From: Candidatus Woesearchaeota archaeon
GTDB taxonomy: Archaea > Nanobdellota > Nanobdellia > Woesearchaeales > UBA10216
Length of the DNA stretch: 64,000 bases
Reading direction: 5' to 3'
NCBI GenBank assembly: GCA_016180065.1
Contig: JACPBY010000004.1
Location: 1-64,000, forward strand
The notes below the pieces were generated by a model. It was not told the origin of the DNA. It did not search any database and was given only the letters and a program-made list of their open reading frames with translations. Shown piece by piece: positions 39,270 to 46,182 of this stretch (the stretch's first letter is position 1; each line of letters opens with the position of its first letter). The translations under genes and the position numbers were made by a program.

Positions 39270-41210
39270 CTACACGTCAAGGTTCTTTACCTCAAGCGCG
39301 TGCTGCTCTATGAACTCCCTTCTCGGCTCCACTTCCTCGCCCATGAGGAGCGTGAATATCTTATCTGCTTCAACAGCATCATCAACATTCACCTTCACAA
39401 GGGCCCTGGTGCCGGGGTTCATGGTTGTCGACCAGAGCTGCTCAGGATTCATCTCGCCAAGCCCCTTGTAGCGCTGAAGCGCAGCCCCGTCTTCACCGAC
39501 CTGCTGCAGCAATTCAGCCAGTTTAGCGTCGTTGTACACGTAGTAGTCCTTCCTGCCTTTGGTTACCTTGTATAGCGGAGGCTGGGCTATGCAGATGTAG
39601 CCTGCCTCAATAAGCGGTTTCATGTACCTGAAAAAAAACGTCAACAGCAACGTCCGGATGTGAGAGCCGTCAACATCAGCGTCACACATCAGGATTGTCC
39701 TCCTGTACCTTGCTTTCTTGATGTCAAAATCATCGCCGACGCCTGTGCCTATCGCAGAAGCCAGGGCAACTATTTCCTTGCTTGAGAACACCTTGTGCAG
39801 CCTGGCCTTCTCCACGTTCAGGATTTTGCCTTTCAGGGGCAGGACAGCCTGGTACTCCCTGTTTCTCGCCTGTTTGCAGCTCCCGCCTGCGCTGTCCCCC
39901 TCAACAATGAACAGCTCGCACTCATCAGGGTTGGTGCTGGAGCAGTCAGCAAGCTTTCCCGGCAAAGAGCTGCCTTCAAACAAGGTCTTTCTCCTGACAA
40001 GGTCCTTTGCCTTCCTTGCAGCCTCCCTTGCAGTTGCAGCGTTGGCGCACTTTTCAACAATGGCCCTTGCAACCTTAGGGTTCTCTTCAAAAAAAGCTGA
40101 AAGCGAAGGCCCAACTATTGAGTCAACAACACCCTTGACTTCAGAGTTGCCAAGCTTCCTCTTGGTCTGGCCCTCAAACTGCGGCTCAGGGACCTTAACC
40201 GCAATGACAGCGGAAAGCCCTTCCAGAGTGTCCTCGCTGGAAATCTTGGCGTCCTTGTCAAGAAGGTTATGCTTCTCTGCATAGCTGTTTATCGTCCTTG
40301 TGAGGGCAGTCCTGAAGCCTGACAGGTGAGTGCCCCCTTCTGTGGTGTTGATTGTGTTGACAAAGCTGAAGATGTTCGGCAGGTAGCTCTCATTGTACTG
40401 CATGGCTGCTTCAACACTGGTGCCGTTCTTCTGGCCTGACAGGTAAATTGCATCATGAAGCGCTTTCTTATTCTGGTTGATGAAGCCAACAAAAGACTTT
40501 ATGCCGCCGTCATACCTAAAAGAGTGCTCCTTGCCAGAGCGCTCATCCCGGATAGAAATCTCCAGCCCGGTGTTGAGGAAAGCAAGCTCTCTCAGCCTGC
40601 TGGACAGGATGTCAAAATTAAAATCAACCGTCTCAAATATCGTAGCATCAGGCGCAAATGTCACAGTAGTGCCGCTTTCACCAGCTGTGGCTGTGCCCAC
40701 AAATTCAACTGGCGTTACAGGAACACCCTTCTCATACCTCTGCCTGCACACCTTCCCATCACGCCTGACCTCAACAGCCATTGTGGCTGAAAGGCCGTTG
40801 ACCACAGAAACGCCCACCCCGTGCAGCCCGCCAGAGACCTTGTAGCTCTTCTTGTCAAACTTGCCGCCAGCGTGGAGCTTTGTCATCACCACTTCCAGGG
40901 CGGTCTTGTTGAACTGCGGCATCATGTCAAAAGGAATCCCCCTGCCGTTGTCTGACACGGTTGCCGAGCCGTCAGAATTAACCACAATAGAAATCCTTGT
41001 GCAGTAGCCGGCAAGAGCCTCATCAACAGAATTGTCCACAGCCTCATAAACAAGATGATGCAGGCCGTTAATGTCAGTGCTGCCAATGTACATGCCAGGC
41101 CTTTTCCTAACCGATTCAAGCCCTTCCAGAACCTGGATGCTTGAGGCGTCGTAAGCGCCCTTTACCTTCTCATTCGCCTTATCTGCCGCTGAATCTGCCA
41201 TTTTTGCCAC
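39270..41210 (-). CDS. gyrB: DNA gyrase subunit B
   Basis: A 646-residue type IIA topoisomerase subunit. ATP-binding marks are EAVDNSVDEALAG, DNGRGIPFDM and GGLHGVGVSVVNG; the TOPRIM domain has EGDSAGGSC and DADVDGSHIRTL, and the C-terminus ends with the QRYKGLGEMNPEQLW and DVDDAVEADKIFTLLMGE signatures. Gyrase introduces negative supercoils. It is of bacterial origin and occurs in only some archaeal lineages. The gyrA partner is not in this window. It may start at ATG 41210 or 41201. Confidence 0.96.
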   Translation of the reverse strand: MAKMADSAADKANEKVKGAYDASSIQVLEGLESVRKRPGMYIGSTDINGLHHLVYEAVDNSVDEALAGYCTRISIVVNSDGSATVSDNGRGIPFDMMPQFNKTALEVVMTKLHAGGKFDKKSYKVSGGLHGVGVSVVNGLSATMAVEVRRDGKVCRQRYEKGVPVTPVEFVGTATAGESGTTVTFAPDATIFETVDFNFDILSSRLRELAFLNTGLEISIRDERSGKEHSFRYDGGIKSFVGFINQNKKALHDAIYLSGQKNGTSVEAAMQYNESYLPNIFSFVNTINTTEGGTHLSGFRTALTRTINSYAEKHNLLDKDAKISSEDTLEGLSAVIAVKVPEPQFEGQTKRKLGNSEVKGVVDSIVGPSLSAFFEENPKVARAIVEKCANAATAREAARKAKDLVRRKTLFEGSSLPGKLADCSSTNPDECELFIVEGDSAGGSCKQARNREYQAVLPLKGKILNVEKARLHKVFSSKEIVALASAIGTGVGDDFDIKKARYRRTILMCDADVDGSHIRTLLLTFFFRYMKPLIEAGYICIAQPPLYKVTKGRKDYYVYNDAKLAELLQQVGEDGAALQRYKGLGEMNPEQLWSTTMNPGTRALVKVNVDDAVEADKIFTLLMGEEVEPRREFIEQHALEVKNLDV

Positions 41211-41441
41211 TATCTTTCAATGCTGCAACGATGCAGAATATGCCTAAAAATGCTATTTTTAACTGTTTTTCCAACCCTGTTTTGTCGTCGGAAAATTACA
41301 AGAAAAACTATGCCCCGCTGCTTTAAATATGTTTCGGTCAGAAACAGCGAAAATTGAGCGGGTTTTGTGATGTGCTGGGTTGAAAAGTTGCATGGAAAAT
41401 GTTATAAACGGCAGTCAAATCCATCTCAGAAGGCTCACATA
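41211..41441. other. Intergenic region between gyrB and the acyltransferase
   Basis: The region contains a TATA candidate for gyrB on the minus strand (gttaaaaatag near 41252-41265) and two plus-strand TATA-like elements, ctttaaatatg (41322-41332) and tgttataaac (41399-41408). The second is well placed for the ATG at 41442. The first would start a short RNA between 41350 and 41440, but I see no recognisable structure in it. Confidence 0.45.
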
Positions 41442-42917
41442 ATGGCTAACAGAAATATTGAAGACATCCTTAAAAGCGGTCCAGTTGTAGCTACAATAGC
41501 GCGCACTTCGAAGCGCTTGAATCCTGGAGGAGAAACGGCTGAAGCAGAAGCACAGGCTGTTGCTGCAGAAACAAAAACTGCCCGACAGCTCCTTCTTGGC
41601 ATGCGGACGCGCATAAACCCAATAATAGCCAGGTTGATGCTGGACGGCGTTGCGCACGGCGCAGTTTTGCTCTCTTTCCCAAAATTCAAGCACAGCTCTA
41701 TCGAAGGGCTGGAAGAAGCTGTAAAAGCCATGAGCAAAGGGAAAGCATTTGTAGTTTCAACTCACGCCTCTTATCTTGATATCGCAGGCCTGCCATATCT
41801 GCTTAGGAAAGCTGGCGTGCGAGGCGTTTACTATTTAGGCGGCGAAAACCTTGCAGAAGTCAAGCCTGATGAAGTTAACCTTGAAAGCAGTGCCAAGTCC
41901 AAATCCCGACTGATGCGCGGGCTGTTCGCTCGCATGGTAAAACCCTCTTTTAAGGCATTAACAGGCTATCTGCTGAGAAACACCGGCATGATTTACCTAA
42001 AAAGAGGAGATGCTCTTTTCAAAAACGGACAGGAACACAGGAGAGAAAACGCTGTTCTTTTTGCGAATGTGTTGAATGCATACCTTAATCGCCTGTTTGA
42101 AGAAGGTCATGTAGTGGTGAACTTTGCAGGCAGGGGAAGATACAAAACTGGTGAAATTGAGCCTTTTGATTCTGTTTATTCAAGCACAGCAGCGCTCAGG
42201 TCTGCAGAGTGCGCAATTCCTGTGAGCGTAACTTATGAAACAATTCCCGAAGACACAAAATTTGCCGCTGCAATGTGCGGCGAAAAGAAAAGCGGAGCAT
42301 CATGGCTGCTGGCGTTCAAGCTCATAAACTGGCGAAAAATCACGCAATGGGCGGATGAAGGCTACGGGACATTTTACGCCACGTTTGGAAAACCTATGCA
42401 GATGAGTGATTATGTTGCTGCCCCTTCGAGAGCCAGCCTTACAGAAAGGGAACTTAAAAAGAATGTTGGACGCTTCCAAAGAGATATTTCCGATACGCTG
42501 GTGAGAAATATGGTGTTGACGCCAAAAAGCGCGCTTTCGGTTGCATTGCTCAGCCAGGCTGCACCACCAGAAAACACAACTAACCCGTATAGCATAATTC
42601 AAGCCGATATTTGTGGCTTGATAAGCTCTGCTACCGCAATAGTTGAAGATGCAAAACGCAAAGGCTTAAAAATTGCTCCTGCCCTGAGAGGAGACAGCTG
42701 CCGCTTAGAGCTGCTCAGAGCATTTGCGTATATGGCAAAAAAAGGGGCTTTGCAGCAGTCTTCAGAAGGCACATTCAGCATAACTGACGTAAGATTGCCT
42801 GTCCTTTATGCCAACAGCATTCTGCAAACACTCAACCGCGCTTCAGAGCAGCAATATTCTCCATCTGTGTCCTTGCTCATTGAAACTGTAACTGGCAGAA
42901 AACAAAAAGCAGAATAG
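41442..42917 (+). CDS. PlsB/PlsC-like glycerolipid acyltransferase family protein
   Basis: A 491-residue protein. The core has the acyltransferase box HASYLD (an H-x4-D motif; His about residue 106) followed by a loop with YYLGGENL. Further on are GMIYLKRG and the FAGRGRYKTG segment corresponding to block III (the GGRSRTG-like motif of PlsB), then a block IV-like AIPVSVTYE. It lacks obvious membrane helices. This family esterifies glycerol phosphate with fatty acids, a bacterial/eukaryal lipid step not expected for ether-lipid archaea, so its substrate is an open question. ATG 41442 follows a TATA box at 41399-41408. Confidence 0.75.
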   Translation: MANRNIEDILKSGPVVATIARTSKRLNPGGETAEAEAQAVAAETKTARQLLLGMRTRINPIIARLMLDGVAHGAVLLSFPKFKHSSIEGLEEAVKAMSKGKAFVVSTHASYLDIAGLPYLLRKAGVRGVYYLGGENLAEVKPDEVNLESSAKSKSRLMRGLFARMVKPSFKALTGYLLRNTGMIYLKRGDALFKNGQEHRRENAVLFANVLNAYLNRLFEEGHVVVNFAGRGRYKTGEIEPFDSVYSSTAALRSAECAIPVSVTYETIPEDTKFAAAMCGEKKSGASWLLAFKLINWRKITQWADEGYGTFYATFGKPMQMSDYVAAPSRASLTERELKKNVGRFQRDISDTLVRNMVLTPKSALSVALLSQAAPPENTTNPYSIIQADICGLISSATAIVEDAKRKGLKIAPALRGDSCRLELLRAFAYMAKKGALQQSSEGTFSITDVRLPVLYANSILQTLNRASEQQYSPSVSLLIETVTGRKQKAE

Positions 42918-43034
42918 AAACGCAGTCTGAGATAGTGTGATAACTCTACATTACTTAAACAACCCAAATCCGCCGCTATCCAAGAGCTTCTACATTGCAA
43001 AGGCGCTTTAATAAGCTTTGCGCTTTAGCATACG

Positions 43035-43736
43035 CTATTTTTCAACCAGCCTGAGCTTCCTTATCCTGAGAAAGCCTGAATTCCTGCTTTCCATGACTTT
43101 TTCAGCTTCAACAATCTCAATCCTTTTCCTGAATATTGGGCCGTCCAGCACCATTGTTTCTGCTTCCCCGCCTTCAAAGCCCAGGTGGAACATGGTTCTG
43201 CTGCTAATCGCCTTCAAGCGCTCAACCATTTCGAGGTCAAGCTCCCTGCCAAGCAGCTCCACGCCAAGCCCTTCCGCAGAAACTGACGTGATGACTGCCT
43301 TGAAACCTGCGGCGATAATTTCCTTCAGATACTTTTCAACGTCATAATGCCAGTAAGGCGCAAAGCATTCCAAACAGAGATTCCTGCAAATTTTTTCAAC
43401 CCTGCTTTTCTGGTATTCTGAAGCAAGCGCACCGGCAACGACGCCGTCAATCCCGTATTTTTCCTTCGCTGCAGAAATTACTTTTTTCAAGTCCTCAAGC
43501 TCTTTTTCCTTCACGCCGGAAGTTTTTGCCTGCAGCAGCGGAATGCCAAGAGCCTCAGAATGGTATGTTGTAAGCTCCACATTGGGAACCTGGAACATGT
43601 AGCTATCATTCCGTTCAGGAATAAGCGTAATAAGGCACTTGGCATCATGCCCTGCCCTGAGAGCCCAATACAATGCAAAGGTGCTGTCCTTCCCTCCCGA
43701 ATACAGCGCTGCAACTTTCATTGTTTTCTTATGCAT
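43035..43736 (-). CDS. Dph6-like diphthine-ammonia ligase / adenine nucleotide alpha-hydrolase
   Basis: A protein of 228-233 residues. The PP-loop KVAALYSGGKDSTFALYWA near the N-terminus binds ATP, and the family signature GVVAGALASEYQKSRVEKIC is present, followed by FAPYWHYD and EGLGVELLGRELD. Archaeal members (MJ0570 type) are the likely final amidating enzyme of diphthamide on elongation factor 2. It overlaps the end of the redoxin gene by 8 bases if the ATG at 43736 is used; the ATG at 43721 gives the more usual N-terminus MKVAALYSGG. Confidence 0.88.
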   Translation of the reverse strand: MHKKTMKVAALYSGGKDSTFALYWALRAGHDAKCLITLIPERNDSYMFQVPNVELTTYHSEALGIPLLQAKTSGVKEKELEDLKKVISAAKEKYGIDGVVAGALASEYQKSRVEKICRNLCLECFAPYWHYDVEKYLKEIIAAGFKAVITSVSAEGLGVELLGRELDLEMVERLKAISSRTMFHLGFEGGEAETMVLDGPIFRKRIEIVEAEKVMESRNSGFLRIRKLRLVEK

Positions 43737-44277
43737 CTTTCCACTTAATCGAGCAGCCAATGACAGGGGCTGTCTGTCTTGTTACTCTTCTTCTGGCAAG
43801 CAGCTCAACGATGGCATCCCTGAGGTACTGCTTTGCCACCGCTTTCGGGTCCTGCCAGTTGTCGTCAATCCCGCCCTGGTAGGCGAGCTTGTTGGACTGG
43901 TCAAAGACAAACGCATGAGGCGTTACGAGGGCACCGAAAGCCCTTGCGACATCCTGGCGTTCATCATGCAGGTAAGGGAAAGGATAGTTCTTGTCCCTTG
44001 CCCTTATCCTCATGTTCTCCAGGCTGTCCTGGGGGTATTTTGAAGCGTCATTTGAGTTAATTGCAAAGAAAGCCACATTCCTTGAGAACTCCCTTGCAAT
44101 AGCAAGAATCCTGTCTTCATACGCCTGGGCATAAGGGCAGTGGTTGCAGGTAAAAACAACAACAAGGAGATCCCTATTCATGTAATACTTTGGCATGTAA
44201 TTCCTGCCGTCAGTGCCCTTGAGGTCAAAGTTAATGGCAGGCGAGCCAATCGCCATCTTAAAATTATCCGATTCCAT
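43729..44277 (-). CDS. Thioredoxin-fold redoxin (AhpC/TlpA type)
   Basis: A 182-residue redoxin. It begins with the standard GSPAINFDLKGTDG strand, and the active site is FTCNHCPYAQAYEDRI, a CxxC at residues 44-47. VTPHAFVFDQ carries the cis-proline. This subfamily (redoxin with CNHCPY) is widespread and usually annotated as thioredoxin-family peroxiredoxin-like, with an uncertain electron acceptor. It is the first gene of a two-gene operon with the Dph6-like enzyme. Confidence 0.88.
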   Translation of the reverse strand: MESDNFKMAIGSPAINFDLKGTDGRNYMPKYYMNRDLLVVVFTCNHCPYAQAYEDRILAIAREFSRNVAFFAINSNDASKYPQDSLENMRIRARDKNYPFPYLHDERQDVARAFGALVTPHAFVFDQSNKLAYQGGIDDNWQDPKAVAKQYLRDAIVELLARRRVTRQTAPVIGCSIKWKDA

Positions 44278-44363
44278 TCAAAACACCTCACGCAATCATG
44301 CATCAGTTCGCAACCTTCCTTTTGGGCTGCTGCAGTCATATTAATATTTAACTGCGGCAAAAA

Positions 44364-44374
44364 GTATATAAACC
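44364..44374 (+). promoter_or_regulatory. TATA box of tRNA-Asn
   Basis: The element agtatataaac lies about 25-30 bases before the 5' end of the tRNA at 44398, the normal spacing for an archaeal tRNA promoter. Confidence 0.7.
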
Positions 44375-44397
44375 GCCTGCCAGAGCCGTTTTCTTAT

Positions 44398-44552
44398 GCC
44401 CCGGTAGCTTAGACGCTGCCAACAGCGGAGCAACAGGTGGAGCGAGTGACTGTTAACCTCGTTGCCTATACAACTTGGTGAGAAATCACTAGGTCGCCAG
44501 TTCGAGACGCTTTTAAGCGAACGCTTGAGGCGGGAATCTCTGGCCCGGGGCG
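44398..44552 (+). tRNA. tRNA-Asn(GUU) with three introns (D-loop, anticodon loop, T-loop)
   Basis: The acceptor is GCCCCGG/CCGGGGC with discriminator G. The anticodon stem AGTGA/TCACT carries CTGTTA..A, anticodon GTT. Intron 1 (about 44413-44433, 21 nt) sits in the D-loop, where CGCTG/CAGCG forms a hairpin and GCTT/GAGC the 4-bp helix with bulges AGA and AAC. Intron 2 (44456-44484, 29 nt) is at 37/38 and contains GTTG/CAAC. Intron 3 (44507-44538, 32 nt) is in the T-loop: T-stem GCCAG/CTGGC, helix TTCG/GGAA (last pair mismatched), bulges AGA and TCT, helix CGCTTT/GAGGCG. Removing all three leaves 73 nt with an 8-nt D-loop and the T-loop TTCGAGT. Confidence 0.85.
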
Positions 44553-44580
44553 CTTATCTTTTTCCATATGCTTGCCCAAA

Positions 44581-44964
44581 ATGGACGTCGAGCAAATAAT
44601 AAACGAATCCACAGTCCATGTTAAAGTGGATATTGTAGCCAAGCTCGGCCAGCTTCCTGTTGACGACAGGCAAGATGCAATAAGCATGATTGGAAGGCTG
44701 GTGAAAGCAATCTTCTACGAAGAGAAAGTGGCAGGCGTTTGGCTGACCACCGCAGTGGCAGGCTATTGCGGAAAGGATGAGTATTTAGACAAGCTAAGGG
44801 AGATTTGGGTACGGCGTTTTCCTGAGCCCTTGCCGCCGTGCCACAGCCTAAGGCTGCGCGACTATGGTGAACTATTTACATTTTCCCTGGGAAGGAAACA
44901 ATACGTGCTAAGCAAGCTTGACGGCAGATACCTTGAACATACTACAACAGCCAGCACATCATAA
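44581..44964 (+). CDS. Hypothetical protein (127 aa)
   Basis: I do not recognise this protein. It starts MDVEQIINES, has a helical N-terminal half (QLPVDDRQDAISMIGRLVKAIFYEEK), then WLTTAVAGYCGKDEYLDKLREIWVRRF and a beta-rich end (YGELFTFSLGRKQYVLSKL). It is soluble, with no signal. It lies between two intron-bearing tRNA genes on the same strand, close behind tRNA-Asn, and could be part of the same transcript. Confidence 0.55.
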   Translation: MDVEQIINESTVHVKVDIVAKLGQLPVDDRQDAISMIGRLVKAIFYEEKVAGVWLTTAVAGYCGKDEYLDKLREIWVRRFPEPLPPCHSLRLRDYGELFTFSLGRKQYVLSKLDGRYLEHTTTASTS

Positions 44965-44965
44965 T

Positions 44966-44975
44966 CTTTATAAAA
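44966..44975 (+). promoter_or_regulatory. TATA box of tRNA-Ile
   Basis: The element ctttataaaa lies about 25 bases before the tRNA 5' end at 44999. Confidence 0.65.
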
Positions 44976-44998
44976 CTCCTTCTTGTTCTGAAACCCAA

Positions 44999-45121
44999 GG
45001 GCCCGTAGTTCAGCTTGGCTAGAACGCCGCATGGCACTTGCTCAAGTAAATGCCAGGCGAGTCTGATAATTAGGCAAAATCAGTCAGGCGGAGGTCACGT
45101 GTTCAAGTCACGTCGGGCCCA
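44999..45121 (+). tRNA. tRNA-Ile(GAU) with two introns
   Basis: The acceptor is GGGCCCG/CGGGCCC, discriminator A; the D-arm is GTTC/GAAC and the T-arm ACGTG-TTCAAGT-CACGT. Intron 1 (45031-45061, 31 nt) splits the anticodon stem between positions 30 and 31. The 4-bp helix CGCC/GGCG with bulges GCA and AGT is followed by the stem TGGCA/TGCCA. Intron 2 (45069-45085, 17 nt) is at 37/38 with a perfect CTGA/TCAG helix and bulges TAA and TCA. Splicing gives anticodon stem CCGCT/GGCGG, loop CTGATAA (GAT) and 75 nt in all. Confidence 0.87.
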
Positions 45122-45123
45122 CC

Positions 45124-46107
45124 TTATTTTATTGCTTTCTCAAAGCGCTTCATCTCTTCAACGAGCTTTGCAGTCAGAGGTGGGTCGCCGCTGCTGTGGC
45201 CGGAAATTGCAAAGATGAGCCTTGACCCTGGCAACGCCTTGTGAAGCAGCCATGCCTGTGCAGGAGGGCATAACGCATCGTAACGGCCCTGCGCGATTGA
45301 TACATGAATTTTTGCGGCTGCTATCCTGTGGCAGTTGTCAAGGATGTAGTTCTTTGGCATAAAACATCCGTTTTCCATGTAATATGACTCAATTATGGCC
45401 ATTGACTTGTGCCCGGGATGGGAGCTTGCCTTTCCCATGATTTTCATCACGTCCCTGTGTGTCGTGTTAAGTTTCAGCAGCGAAAGCTCGTAATATGCAA
45501 ACTCAAAAGCAAACTTGTTGCTTATCCTCCTGTTCCTTGATTTCATCTGCTTTACATAGTAGCCAATAGCGTCATCCCTCTGCGCAGGAGGGACATGGCT
45601 CACGAACCTTTCCCATGCGTCGGGAAAATACTCCTCTGCACCGCCGCCATAGGTATACCTGATGTCTTTCTTCCTGCCAAGGAAAACGCCGCGAAGCAGC
45701 ATGCCCGTTACTGTTTCAGGGTGCTTTATCGCGTACACGAGAGAAAGCGTTGAGCCCCAGCTGCCGCCAAACAAAAAGACCTTTTTCAGGTTCAGGAATT
45801 CCAGCAGCTTCCTCATATCAGAGACAAGCTTCCATGTTGTGTTGGCATTAAGAGAACCAAATGGCTTGCTCCTGTTAGCCCCGCGCTGGTCAAAAAGTAT
45901 GATGTTCCACTTCTTCGGGTTGAAGAATCTCCTGCTGTTCCCGTCGCAGCCAGCCCCGGGCCCGCCGTGAACGTAAAGCACAGGTTTGCCTTTGGGATTG
46001 CCGCACAGCTCGTAATATAACTGGTGGCCGTCTCCCACAGAAAGGTAGCCGTGGCGGTAAGGCCTGATTTTCGGGAACAGCTTTGCCTGCTTCATTAGCT
46101 GATTCAT
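45124..46107 (-). CDS. pip: Proline iminopeptidase (alpha/beta hydrolase)
   Basis: A 327-residue serine peptidase that removes N-terminal proline. The oxyanion loop is HGGPGAGCDG, the nucleophile elbow GGSWGSTLS, and the Asp and His of the triad lie in RYDALCPP and AISGHSS. DQRGANRSKPFGSL matches the family signature (DQRGxGxS). Standard length. The stop lies 3 bases from the tRNA-Ile 3' end on the opposite strand. Confidence 0.93.
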   Translation of the reverse strand: MNQLMKQAKLFPKIRPYRHGYLSVGDGHQLYYELCGNPKGKPVLYVHGGPGAGCDGNSRRFFNPKKWNIILFDQRGANRSKPFGSLNANTTWKLVSDMRKLLEFLNLKKVFLFGGSWGSTLSLVYAIKHPETVTGMLLRGVFLGRKKDIRYTYGGGAEEYFPDAWERFVSHVPPAQRDDAIGYYVKQMKSRNRRISNKFAFEFAYYELSLLKLNTTHRDVMKIMGKASSHPGHKSMAIIESYYMENGCFMPKNYILDNCHRIAAAKIHVSIAQGRYDALCPPAQAWLLHKALPGSRLIFAISGHSSGDPPLTAKLVEEMKRFEKAIK

Positions 46108-46182
46108 CGCAGCCGCGGCTTAAATATCTTTTTATCTGTTCAGCAGCAAAGATTAAAAGCAGAAGCAACTGGCTGCTGCCTT

